A DNA stretch of 64,000 bases, taken from Manihot esculenta (taxonomy: Eukaryota > Streptophyta > Magnoliopsida > Malpighiales > Euphorbiaceae). The translations under genes were made by a program, and so were the position numbers. The notes beneath the pieces are model-generated. The model worked only from the letters and a program-made list of their open reading frames with translations, was not told where the DNA came from and made no database searches. The DNA lies in contig NC_035162.2 of NCBI RefSeq assembly GCF_001659605.2, forward strand, positions 9,071,248 through 9,135,247. Reading direction: 5' to 3'. The stretch's first letter is position 1. The number at the start of each line of letters is the position of its first letter. Shown one piece after another: positions 12,620 to 23,838 of this stretch.

Positions 12620-12890
12620 GCACTTTCGGCGGCAGGTTCGGCGGCCGAAAGGCCCTCTAGAGCCGAAAGTCATGCACCTTCGGCGGCACTTTCGGCGGCC
12701 GAAGGTTCCCTCCAGAGACGAAACTCATGCATGTTCGGCGGCACCTTCGGCGGCCGAAACTCCCTTCCAGAGCCGAAAGTCCACTTTCGAGGGCAGGGTT
12801 CGGCAGCCGATACATGCTACCACAGGCAGGTTCGGCGGCCGAAAGAACCTTCGGCTGTCGAAAGAACCTCCGGCTGCCGAACCTGAGTTC
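12620..12890. repeat. GC-rich palindrome cluster in solo LTR B
   Basis: The counterpart of the cluster in copy A, with cores ttcggcggccgaa. Another group at 13455-13580 includes three near-identical tandem units of about 21 bp, aagttcggcggccgaacttg. Confidence 0.85.
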
Positions 12891-13749
12891 TTCCCAAAAG
12901 GGCAGAAACTCAGCTCAACATGCATAAACGCCTCCAAACTCATTCAATTATGCATTTTCCTATTCTACAACATGCATACAAGCTCCTAGGGGCTTCAAAC
13001 TATCCTAAACCCCATCTACAACACATCAAACATGCATATCCAACATACATTGTTCATAAACGCACAGTAAACCCATAAACTCCACATAAACCTACACATG
13101 CATTTCTACCCTAAGAAACTTCATAAAACTTACTTAAAATATTAAAGGAACTATGGATCTACTCTTACCTCTTGAAGAACGAGAGGAGAGACGATCCAAC
13201 TTGGAGATGGGAGAGATCTCGACTCTTTGGTCTCCAAGCTTACAAACTCGCTCTTTTGTTCAAATATCTACAAATCAACATAAAGCTTGTTAAAACGTGA
13301 AAGATCGGAGGAAAAACATCTAAAATGAACCATGGGAGAGTAAGAACTCACCGTGGCCGAAAATGGGGAGAAAACTCGCCCGTTTCGGCCATGGAGCTCT
13401 TATATAGGGCTGGCAGACCACCTTTCGGCAGCCTAAAGTGCCTCCAAAACTCATGCAAGTTCGGCGGCCGAACCTTTGAAACTTTCGGAAGCCTAACTTG
13501 CCCCCTGAACCATCCCACGTTCGGCGGCCGAACTTGAAGTTCGGCGGCCGAACTTGAAGTTCGGCGGCCGAACCTGAAAATGTCTGCTTGATCTTTTTCT
13601 TTTAAAACTCAATTTCCTTTTTGCTTAAAACCATAAGATACATTAAAACATTTTATAAAAACATGATTTTACCCTTCTAGAGGTTTCCGACATCCGAGAT
13701 TCTATCGGACGGTAGGAATTCCGATACCAGAGTCTAGCCGAGTATTACA

Positions 13750-14196
13750 AATTATTTTTCTTTTGCTATTATAGTTGTTATTGTATTTGACAATATAGAC
13801 ACTATTATTTTTGGATTCACTAAAAAATTTTAGTGTTCGATTATTGATGCCGGTGAAATTTAGACCGTTTTGAATGGGCTATTATGAACACTGAATATAG
13901 ATTGTCAAGGCTATTGAGTGTGACATATATTCTTCCACTCTTCGTGTAGCACTCGGTGGTACTCATTCTTTTTTTCTTGGGACTAATTCTACGGTATTGA
14001 TGATTCTTTATTTTCATTTTTACTTTTAACACCTCTAACTCTCATACGTGGCTCGTACAATTAATTATTTTGTAAATTTAGCCGCTAAACTTTATTTATG
14101 AAATTTATTAGGCTGGAGCTAGTTTTTATATAATTTTTTGAAGCTATCTATAGTCATTACCGGTGTAATACATTGTTTTGCATGAAAAAAAAAAAA
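13750..14196 (+). pseudogene. LINE RNase H tail, 3' UTR and poly(A)
   Basis: After the inverted solo LTR the LINE resumes with sequence matching the frame before it. About 13860-13910 reads FEWAIMNTEYRLSRLLS-like and about 14045-14095 reads VARTINYFVNLAAKL, which fits the end of LINE RNase H (the arginine, asparagine and LA-K pattern). A run of 12 A at 14185-14196 marks the 3' end of the element, 170 bp before the start codon of the next gene. Confidence 0.65.
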
Positions 14197-14366
14197 CGCT
14201 GTCATCCGACTGCCACGTTGATTCTAGTGCTGACTCGTCAGCTAATCCAGTCAAAATCGGCAATGTTTTTTTATTCTTTTTTTCCAAAACATTGGCAATG
14301 GTAGTTTATAGATATTTTGCTGGTCTTTTGAATCCGATCGTCTTCTATCTTCGGTAGAGCACAGCC
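14197..14366 (+). promoter_or_regulatory. Short upstream region of the NDA gene
   Basis: Only 170 bp separate the LINE poly(A) from the start codon, so the proximal promoter or leader abuts, and the rest may lie inside, LINE sequence. I see no clear TATA box. A T-rich stretch lies at 14260-14290. Confidence 0.4.
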
Positions 14367-15780
14367 ATGGCTTGGTTTGGAAACCTAATTCGATTCTCAA
14401 CTACCAAATCAGCATCTTCTTCATCCATCACAACCAAACCCCTCATTTTAAATACCCTTTTCTCCCATTTCACCACCGACGCCTCCCTTCACAATCACAG
14501 CCACTCATCACCACCGCCGACACAGTTTGCTGGCCTAGGCCCCACCAAACACAATGAGAAACCACGGATTGTGGTGTTGGGGTCCGGCTGGGCTGGCTGC
14601 CGCCTTATGAAGGGCATAGACACCAAGTTATATGATGTCGTTTGCGTATCCCCCCGGAACCACATGGTCTTTACCCCTCTGTTGGCTTCCACTTGCGTCG
14701 GCACTCTCGAATTCAGGTCAGTGGCTGAGCCCATCGCTCGAATCCAGCCTGCCATTTCTAAGGAACCTGGCTCCTACTTCTTTCTCGCCAACTGCACTGG
14801 TCTCGATACTCATAACCATTTGGTAATGCTTCTTTTTTATCTGAAATTCTCTTTCTTATTGCTTCAAGCTTTTGTTAAAGTCTGTAGCTGTATCTGTGAA
14901 TTGATTCGGTTGGGATTCATTATCGACTTTGCTAGTTGCTTTGACCCGTCTTTTGTTTGTAAGTGCATAACGAGAATTATTTGGATCGAAAATTCCCTTT
15001 TCCATTTCTTCTCCTGTGTTTTGCTTGAGAAGGCATAGGTACTTTAAAGTAAGGATTCTTATAGTTATTGAATTTTTATAGGAAAGTATATTTTAAAAAT
15101 ATTTAGAAATCGTAATTAGAAATTTCTCAATTGAAAAAGTGGAAGTTTTTGGTAGTTAACAAAATGTTTAAAGAATTTTATTTTGAAACGTATTTGTTTT
15201 TCTAAATATATAATTAAGATTTTGAAACTTTGAAGAAACTCACTTTGCTTTAATTGATATTTTTAGTTTAGCTTCTTCTTGTAATCTTTCCTCGGCATGT
15301 CAGGAAAGTTTTCTTTTAGAAAAAAAGAAAAAAAGAAAAAAAATTTCCCCAGGCCTAAAAGTTTTGGCTGGGAAAGTAAAAGTTGTTGTTTATACCTTCC
15401 ACACGCCACAAGACTTCTATTCCACTACTTTGCCTTTATTTTACATCTTAAACAGGATTTTTTTTTCTTTATTTGTGAGTTAATCACTTAATTAGAGGTT
15501 CCAATTTACATCTCGGGCTTCGGAAAGCTTAGGGTATGCTTACGAAAACTCTTTTCCATTTTAAAAAAAAAAACTCTAATTTTAGAAGATATATGGAGTA
15601 TGCGTTTACTTGCAATAATAAAAAATCGTAATTAAAAAATAAATCATCTAAAAATATTTTTAAAAATTTAGTTGTTTTACTTTTAAAATTTTTACCTTGT
15701 ATTATTTATTTTATAATAATATAATGATAATTCAGTATTTTTTAATAGTTATTTAATTTTAATTATAAAAATGTTATCTA

Positions 15781-15822
<42 letters not shown>

Positions 15823-18802
15823 ACAGAAAAAATTATGGTTTTCCTTTGGAAAATAGTTAGAAAACGAAATTATTGTTATAAAGCAAAAGAGTGGAGAACA
15901 ACTTAAAACTATTTTTCAAATCTTAGCTAAATTTTGGGAAACTTGAAAACTTGTTTTTCAGTTTCCAATTTAGAAAGCTGGCACATTTCTAGTTCTCTTA
16001 GAAAACTTTTCCAGAAATCACTCCACTTTTCTGCAAGTGAACAGACCCTTTACCTTTTTCCCTCGTTTCTAACAGTTTTTTCTGCTAGACAATTAGCATA
16101 CCCATTTTGTCTTTCTTATCTTAAATTTCTGAGATTTCAATTCTGCAATGTCATAGTCTTAAAGAATTTGGAATTATTTATTGAAGGTGCATTGTCACAC
16201 CGTTACTGATGGAGCAAACACCGTGGATCCATGGAAGTTCAGTATATCATATGACAAACTGGTAATTGCGTTAGGAGCAGAAGCCTCAACATTTGGGATC
16301 CAAGGTGTCAAAGAACATGCGGTTTTTCTTCGAGAAGTTCACCATGCTCAGGAAATTCGGAGAAAGCTACTCCTAAACCTGATGCTTTCTGATGTACCTG
16401 GTATGGAAATTGCAACCACCATTTTTCCCACCAACCTTTTTTTTGTACAGTAAGTTCATGGTATATATGTGCTTTCACTAGTATTTTACTTTTTGCTTTG
16501 TTTGGGTTGCAGGTATTTCAGAAGAAGAGAAGAGAAGCTTGTTACATTGTGTTGTTGTTGGAGGTGGCCCCACTGGAGTTGAATTTAGTGGTGAACTTAG
16601 TGATTTTATCATGAGAGATGTTCGTCAAAGATATACCCATGTGAAAGATTATATCCATGTTACATTGATTGAGGTTGGTTCATTAAGGATTTTAAGCTAC
16701 AAGTTGTTTTTATGCTATCTTATATGAAAGGAATGCTATCCCTGCTAACATTTTTGGTGGAAAACGTTCTACGGTTGCTATTAGCGCATTAGGATTTTTC
16801 TTTCACTCGGTTCCATTTGGCCGTTGTCAATAACGTGTCGCAGAATCAGCTAAATTGTTCTCATATTCACAGGCAAATGAGATATTATCGTCCTTCGATG
16901 ATCGCCTCCGTCGCTATGCTACTAAGCAGTTGACAAAGGTTAGAGATATATTTTACTGTTATAGAGGTTGCCTTTTCCTATCTGAATGATTAATTCACTC
17001 GGATACAGAGACTGCTCATTGTATCAATTTTATATTTTAAGTTATATATTAAAGAACAGAAGTCAATTCCCATTTATTTGAGGATTTGAAACTTCATATA
17101 AAATATGTCGACTTCGTTTATTGTCAGATGAGTAACAAGTTAAGCCGTGTTGATATCAACACGGGTCCATTTACTCTCAGAGCATACACTTTCTAAATCT
17201 ACTTTACAAACGCTATATAATGTATAGATAGATAGGCCCATTGACTGATTGTTGATTGTTGGAACCTACTTGTCATTTCCCATTGTTAAGGGACTTATCT
17301 TAATCCCTTTTTTCTGCAGTCAGGAGTCCGTCTTGTCCGTGGGATTGTCAAAGATGTTAAGCCTCAGAAGCTAATTCTCAATGATGGCTCAGAGGTTCCC
17401 TATGGTCTATTGGTGTGGTCTACTGGTGTTGGACCCTCACTTTTTGTAAAATCTCTGGACCTTCCTAAATCTCCTGGTGGGAGGTAAGTTATTTACTTAC
17501 TTCTAATGATGCATTAAGTGCATACTTGGTTTACTGTAATGTAATGGAATGAATCTTGAGTTCATTATTTTATTAAAATATTATATTATCACATTCCATT
17601 TTGCTTCTATTTCAAATAAAAAATCGTTTATCCTACTATCTAAAACCACTAACTGATGTAAATACTGGAAGCAGAATTGTAACATCTCTTTTCAGAGAAC
17701 ACATACTTATATGGAGTACTTGCAAGTGAGAAAATGTCTTCAAGAACTAATATGTCTAATTTATGGGGTTTTCTCAACTTGCATTATAGTTGCTTTCCTG
17801 CATTCAATCGTGATGTTTTCTCTTTAAGAGCCGGTGTCTATTCTTCAGGTATGTTGGACAGGGTTTAACTTGCTCTAATAGTTACATTTAATTACAGAAT
17901 TGGTATTGATGAGTGGCTGCGGGTCCCTGCTGTGCAAGATGTGTTTGCTATTGGTGACTGCAGTGGGTTTCTTGAAAGTACTGGTAAAACAGTTCTTCCT
18001 GCTTTGGCTCAGGTGAACTCTGATCAATGTGAACTATTTCCATCTTAATTTTTTAAGAGTCAGGCTGTTGAACTTCGAAATCTCAAGTTGTTAATAAAGA
18101 ATCAGAGATTTTTATATTGGCTATTATGCATTGTGCAGTTGCATCAAGTGTTCGATTTTATTCTTTTTCATATCTGAAGGTTGTCTTTTCAATGAAAATG
18201 GCTCAAAATGACTTACAATTCCAGGAAGTAAATTGTTTTTTTTTCCTGTCTTGATAGTTTGATCATGCGTTGGATTAAAGCATCACATTTCTCATCTTGT
18301 TGCTAACACCTTTCTGCCATTCTTGTCATGGCGGTTCTCTTCATTTTTGAAAATTAACACTTCACTTTAATAAATCTGAAACAGGTTGCTGAACGGCAAG
18401 GAAAATATCTTGCAAGTCTCTTGAACAAAATTGGTAGGGCTGGTGGAGGGCATGCAAATGCTGCTAAAGATGTAGAATTGGGTGATCCATTTGTTTACAA
18501 ACATCTTGGAAGCATGGCAACTATCGGCAGCTACAAGGCTCTGGTTGATCTTAGACAGAGCAAAGTGAGCATCTATTCCCTTCCAGGCCATTTAGCTCCG
18601 AGTTATGAAGACAAAATTTTGTGACCCACTTATGTATCATTTTCCACAGGAGGCCAAAGGGATTTCTCTGGCAGGGTTTATCAGTTGGTTTGTATGGCGC
18701 TCTGCATATCTAACGCGTGTAGTAAGCTGGAGGAATAGATTCTATGTGGCTATTAACTGGGCCACAACTTTTGTGTTTGGTCGAGATATAAGCAGAATAT
18801 AG
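14367..18802 (+). CDS. NDA: Internal alternative NAD(P)H-ubiquinone oxidoreductase (NDA type, type II NADH dehydrogenase)
   Basis: Eight exons: 14367-14822, 16187-16400, 16513-16673, 16873-16938, 17320-17483, 17898-18012, 18385-18564 and 18650-18802. All introns are GT-AG and phases match, giving 502 aa. The family moves electrons from matrix NAD(P)H to ubiquinone without pumping protons, on the inner side of the inner mitochondrial membrane. The N-terminus is Ser/Thr/His-rich and presequence-like. The FAD Rossmann motif VVLGSGWAG is at about residues 69-77, and the NADH-binding motif [12 protein letters not shown] at about 237-248. The C-terminal FAD/quinone part includes FAIGDCSG and [16 protein letters not shown]. 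No EF-hand insert is present, which separates it from NDB enzymes. The protein ends in SRI, a PTS1-like signal known in this subfamily. Whether it matches NDA1 or NDA2 is not decidable here. Confidence 0.95.
15781..15820. repeat. (TA)n microsatellite in NDA intron 1
   Basis: About 18 TA units inside the 1364-bp first intron (14823-16186), in a very AT-rich context. Confidence 0.9.
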
Positions 18803-20776
18803 ATCTCATAAGAGGTATGCCTTTTACGTTACCGGAAGCTTTTTCTTTTTTCCGTATTTTTGTTTTTACCTAAAAGTGTTGGATTCCAGGACGCGGGCAT
18901 GTAATCTGATTACAGTTGCCATTGGACTTTACTATTTGATCGTTATGTGAACGCCATTGGATTGTGAAGGACACTGAATAAGGGTAGGCTTCCTCGCGGA
19001 ATTAGACTCAAAAAGTATAAGAGTAAGCTTGTCCCTTAGGTGCAAATTTCATTCCTTTATGTTATCGTCGTATAATAGCTACCCATTGGTTTGTATTTGT
19101 AGTTTCTTTTTCCCACGTGGCTGGTTTCTTTGACTGGTTGTCAGCACACCCCATATCCCCTCTGTTCTTTCTTTCTAAATTTGTTATGGGTTTTGCTGTC
19201 GTGTAATTTATGAACACGATTTGTCAACACAATTGAAATTTAATCCGTAATGGATAGACAAGGATAGAAATTTTTTCTAATGTCCAATTGATAATGTTAA
19301 ACTTCATGCCCCAAAGCTTTCAGGTTTCTGCTTTGCCATGTATTTTGGGCGATTAACTGTTTGCTTCCTAACTATCAAATTGATAAAAAATAACAATAAT
19401 AATACATGTCACATGAATTTGATTAAAATTATATTAAAATGAAAATGTTAGATTAATTAAAATTAAAATAATTAAATTAAAAATATAAATACGTGCTTGG
19501 GTATTTAAAAATAATTGTCTTTCAAATTTATTTTTATTTATATAATTAAATTAAAATTATAAAGTAATAGCATATAAAGTTGGAGAGCATTTACAAGTTT
19601 AGTCTGGTGAGTTCATTTGAGTATATTTTTTTAATTTTTAATTCTCATTTAAAAAAAAACTATAATTTTTATTTTAAAAAAAAATCATAGGAAAAAAATT
19701 CACTCTCTAAGTGGGACTGGACAACAAAGGAGTAGGAGAAAAATCAAAACCATAAAGTAGAAAAAAAATCCACTCTCAAGTGGGATAACAAAGCTCTCAA
19801 AGGAGTAGGAGAAAAATGGAGAAAAAATTTCTGTATAAATTTTAGAGAGAGAATAATGGGTCTAAACTAGTCTCTCGCTTAGTTTAGCAAAGGGATTGAA
19901 CATTTTATGTTAATTTGCAAAGTAAATACCCAATTACTTAATTTCAAGCAACGTACAAAGAGAATCCCAATAAAAGTAGCTTGTAAGTTCTTTATTAGAG
20001 AGAAAAAGGAATGGTTTTCTGTGGAAGAGAGCAGTGATATCTTTTAGTACTTCTGCCATAAATATGTAGGGTAGGGTTCTAAATTTTGTTGTTGCAGGTT
20101 AAAAGTAAAAAAAATTAAGGATTTCCAAAAACGATCCTAGGTCTCGTAACATATGAAAAGAAACAAGAGTCTGCCTTATGGCAATCAAGCACCAATTCTT
20201 AACAAAAACCTTAATAACAATTCCCCACATTCGTGGAGCCCATTGTATTGTGAGAGAGCCTGATCTAGGCCCACTGAAATTCCATTGATCATTACTGGCC
20301 CCAATTGACATTCTTTCCCATTTCAATGCTATTGGAGTGCCCAATTTCTAAACATTCTCTCGTTTCCTCGAAAAATTTTCTTTTATTTATTTTTGGTAAT
20401 TCTTATTTATATCTGGTGCACTATAGATAGAAAACAAATATATGTGTATCTCTTTATATAAAAATTATATAGAATTTTTGTTTGGACAGTGTGGTACAAA
20501 ATTGCATAAATTGACTTGTCAACGCGTGGGGAAACATATTCCTGAGTGAATTCTCTATCAACTTTACCGCATTTCAAATACAAAGCCCGCCAACGTCATC
20601 CCTTCATCCTTCTCTTTTCCTCCAATCACAAGTACATTTATTCAAATCTTACTTTTTCTTTTTCATTCTCTTTCCCTGCTTTTCTTCCAAGCCTTCATTC
20701 TCCTACAACACTCTCATTCTTCTCTTACACCACCTCTTTACTGAATTTTCTTCTTATTTGCTTTATAGTCTTCCAG
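18803..20776. other. Intergenic: NDA 3' UTR, AT-rich spacer, leader of the next gene
   Basis: 18803-19250 has normal gene-flank composition and probably holds the NDA 3' UTR. 19370-19700 is very AT-rich. 20540-20776 is pyrimidine-rich and suits a 5' leader. I see no gene. The open frame running in from 20546 starts with GTG, not ATG. Confidence 0.6.
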
Positions 20777-22217
20777 ATGAAGCTGTTGCCATCTCCTTCC
20801 ATTTCATCTTCCTCCACTTCTACCTCTTTCCATTCAAATATGTGCACTTCAAGAAGTGCCACTGCAAGTTGCCTTGCAGGTATTCTTCGTCGACTTTTCT
20901 GCTCTAGCAGCCTCCCTACCCACCCATCTGATCCAATTATAGACACCACTTCAGTACTATCTCACAGTAAGCAACAAGACTTCATCAACTCTACTGACAC
21001 GAGTGAGTCTGCAGCTACTGCTCCAGGGATTGTGGCTCGGCTAATGGGCTTGGAATCTTTCCAGGATGATATGCAGGTGAATGGCTGTTCAATATCAAGG
21101 AGCCGATCCATGAATTCTGTAGAAGTTATTAATGATCAAAAGCGAGGCCGGTATAAACGTGCTAAGAGTACATTATCCTTCTGTGAAATGCCTATTTTTC
21201 TAGAGCTGGAAAACGAGGAGTTCTTAGTCCTTAGCTTCGAAGAAACAGGCGAGAGGAAAGAAACTAGATCGAGAGGAAGGAAATATGAAGTGGGTTTTGA
21301 AGAATTTAGGGAGAAAACAAGAGAGAAATGTAAAAGTAAGGGAAGCACCAATGACAACGTACAGGTACTATTAAAGAAAAAGAAGATAAAGAAGAAGAAA
21401 AATAAGGATGACGAAGCGATCATCAACAAAATGGTTTTGAAAATTCTCAATGAGGAACAGCTAAGTAAGGGATCATCAGACACGGATGCACAAGAAATTG
21501 CCAAAATTGAAGATTCACATAAGAGAACTCTGCCTTTGAAAGACTCCTGTGAGAAAACAAATGCTGCCTCTGTCTTGCAAGAAGCGAAGGAATCACATTG
21601 GAAAAATGATAAAGACGTTCAAAGTGGACCACAATTGACGAAGAAAAAGAAGAAAATAAATCGGTGTGAACTGAAGAATGAAGAACGCGAGGAGTGCAGC
21701 TCAGAAGATTGGAGCCCTGTTTCTGTTCTTGAATTCGATCAATTCATGGTTGATCATGAACTTCTTTTATCAGGTTTTTCTTCTTTTCTCAGTTGAAATT
21801 CTTAGACATTTAGTAGTTTATGATCCATAATCCACTTGTTTAAAATGGTTGCTTATTGTTCTCGTACTAACAGAGGAAGATTCTTCAAGAAGGAAACTAT
21901 CATCGAGGCTTCATGATCACTTCTCCGAGCAGAATGAAGATAACAATTTCACTGGAAATGATCATCCAAATTCAAAGCCAAAGGAAGAAACCTGTGAAGA
22001 ATTGAGGAACAAGATTAGGAATGATCAGCATTACATGAACATGTGGAGTGAAATTTTCAAGCTGGCTGATGCTCAATTTTTCAAGCCGAATTCGAAGGTC
22101 GAAAAGATTTGGAAATACAAAGATGTTGAAGACATTAGTGTAGAATTTAGTTTTCTAATTTTGGATCAATTGTTAGAAGAGCTTGTAGATCAACTTTCCT
22201 TGCCAGGGAAAAATTGA
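20777..22217 (+). CDS. TRM/LONGIFOLIA-family protein (TON1-recruiting-motif-like), 446 aa
   Basis: Two exons, 20777-21773 and 21874-22217, GT-AG, joined in phase 1. The start is the first ATG in frame; the upstream extension has no ATG. Residues 85-94 read IVARLMGLES, the hallmark of plant TRM and LONGIFOLIA proteins, which help recruit TON1/PP2A complexes to cortical microtubules and affect organ shape. The N-terminus is Ser-rich with SCLAGILRRLFC (31-42). A Lys-rich tract (about 197-210) could be basic or nuclear-localising. The C-terminus ends in an acidic/leucine helix with FLILDQLLEELVDQL, as TRM C-termini do. Position next to the CCCH gene matches, from memory, Arabidopsis At5g58630 (TRM31). 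Molecular role is inferred from the motif only. Confidence 0.8.
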
Positions 22218-23838
22218 ACTTGTAAGAAGATTACTTTTGTAAATTCTAGCATTAACAGTAATATCTTAATCTCTCTTTTCACTGCCCTAAGAGAACCTAG
22301 CCTAGTGACAATAAGATTCAAACGTCACGTATTTCTGAGGAAAAATAACTTGATCGAATTAAGGGAACATTAACTTCTCAGAAAAGGAATATAGAAAATT
22401 AAAGAAGTAAAATTTTAACATTTTTCTGAGAAATCAAGTAAAAATTTTAATTTGAAATCTTTTGTACTTCTTAACATAATGGCGAAGTAAACTAGACAAT
22501 GTAATGATTGGAATTGTTATAAAGGCAACAGGCCCCAGCATTGGCCGTTACCTTGCCTCTTGCCTCCGAACTTTGCTCTTTATTATGACAATGATAAGAT
22601 TCCAAAACAACATCTATGTTTAAATTAATACCAATGACTTGCTTCACCAACCAGTTATGTTCCTAAAACTCTGCGCATCAAGCACTTAGGTTTTTTTTAG
22701 TACTTGGTTTGGTCCACGCCAACCTAAATTTTATTACTTTAAATATGGATTTTACATGCAGCAGACAAGGAAGAATGTCTTGTTTCTCATCATTTAAATA
22801 ATCCAATAAAATAAGCAGGCATCATCAACCGAATTAAATATTCTCCATGATGCAGCTCAGCAAAGCCGACCACCTCAAAAAGAAGTTCCAATGTGGTGTT
22901 GAAATTCCTCTCCTTTTTGTTTAATTGATATGTTGAAAAGAAAAACTCAACAGCCATTTTAATGGTAATACCAAACGGACACTAAGAAAGTTGGATGAAA
23001 AGATATCAGGATTGGCTTTTCTTTGTGCTCAACAATCTCCCCAATCTGAGAATCATGGAGGCGGAGCCAATAAGCCTTCTGCTTTTGAACGCCGAAAGTA
23101 ATAATGCAGAATTCAAAAAGGTCATAGGTGAACAAAATTGACAAAGCATAAAAAGAAAGCCTAAAACAAGGGAGGCCAATGGTATTGGAAGCTGGCATCT
23201 GCTTGATATAGAGAGCTGAACGCCAATGTCTATTCATTCCTTTTGCAGCCATAGGGCTCTATGGATAGAGTTCTTGAATACCAACATTAACATCCACTAG
23301 CATAACTTCCAGCTTTAGAATGCTTTTACGACCTCCACGCAAAGAAAAACAAAATGGGGCGGTGATGTGAAAGCATTTTTATCCTTTTCCATACAGAAAC
23401 CAGGCAAATGCATCATAAACATAACTGAAAAGTATAGACATTCTGAAATTTGAAACATGTTTTATTCAGTAATTAATGTAACAGTTTTCTAGTACATGCT
23501 GATGTATATAAACATATAAAAGATAAAATAATCCAACAAATAGGCCACCTGGTAAACTGAAATTAGGTACTTTGCTCTCTCATCAGCACAAGAATATGCT
23601 TCAGAACAATATATCATGTCTACAGTCATGAGCAGATACCCTTCATCCTGCTCAACTTCTTTGTTTTTTTCCTCTTGGACCTTTTCTTTCTTTCTTTCTT
23701 CTTTTTTTTTTTTCCTTCCTTTCTTTAATTTCTTTACCCTAGATGTAAGTTGAAACTGGTAAATATTTAAAAAAAGAAAAAAAAAATAATAACCAGCTAA
23801 AATGTTAAATTAGCAGCCAACTGGGGGCTTCTGATATT
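22218..23838. other. Intergenic between convergent TRM-like and CCCH genes
   Basis: Holds the 3' ends of both genes. A pyrimidine tract at 23640-23730 and an A-rich run near 23770 lie close to the CCCH stop codon and probably fall in its 3' UTR. A 97-codon minus-strand frame at 22959-23252 has no recognisable feature. I see no gene. Confidence 0.6.

Larger units (their letters stand above)
11435..13749 (-). mobile_element. Solo LTR, copy B (2.3 kb, inverted relative to copy A)
   Basis: Read on the minus strand it is homologous to copy A end to end: TGTAATACTCGGCTAGACTC at the 13749 end and GATCGTTACA at the 11435 end. The flanks aatca (11430-11434) and aatta (13750-13754) look like a 5-bp duplication with one change. 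It has the same palindrome-rich part (12620-12890, 13455-13580), the same ctacgcccctggcac repeats (12066-12220) and a TATA-like tatatagg near 13400. It lies in the RNase H part of the LINE. Confidence 0.83.
1..14196 (+). mobile_element. Degenerate plant LINE (non-LTR retrotransposon), interrupted by three insertions
   Basis: Remaining LINE segments are 1-2719, 7126-8233, 9671-11434 and 13750-14196, about 6 kb in total once the insertions are removed. In order they carry a DUF4283-type ORF1, an APE-like endonuclease, a reverse transcriptase with FVDD in place of the usual F/YADD box, a zf-RVT cysteine cluster, RNase H remnants and a 12-base poly(A) at 14185-14196. The 5' end is not visible and may lie before the window. 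Stops and frameshifts occur in every domain, so the copy is dead. Domain order and sequence are those of plant L1-like elements. Confidence 0.9.

Noticed and set aside
12672..12989. Open frames in solo LTR B
   Set aside because: Same cause as in LTR A: composition of the palindromic repeats, not coding.
4440..13749. The two large LTRs as the ends of one retrotransposon
   Set aside because: They are in opposite orientation, each has its own target duplication, and the DNA between them is LINE, MULE and Copia LTR sequence.
20546..20776. N-terminal extension of the TRM-like protein
   Set aside because: The frame opens with GTG and has no ATG before 20777; the stretch is pyrimidine-rich like a leader.
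22959..23252. 97-codon minus-strand ORF as a gene
   Set aside because: No motif, no splice partner, lies in the gap between convergent genes.
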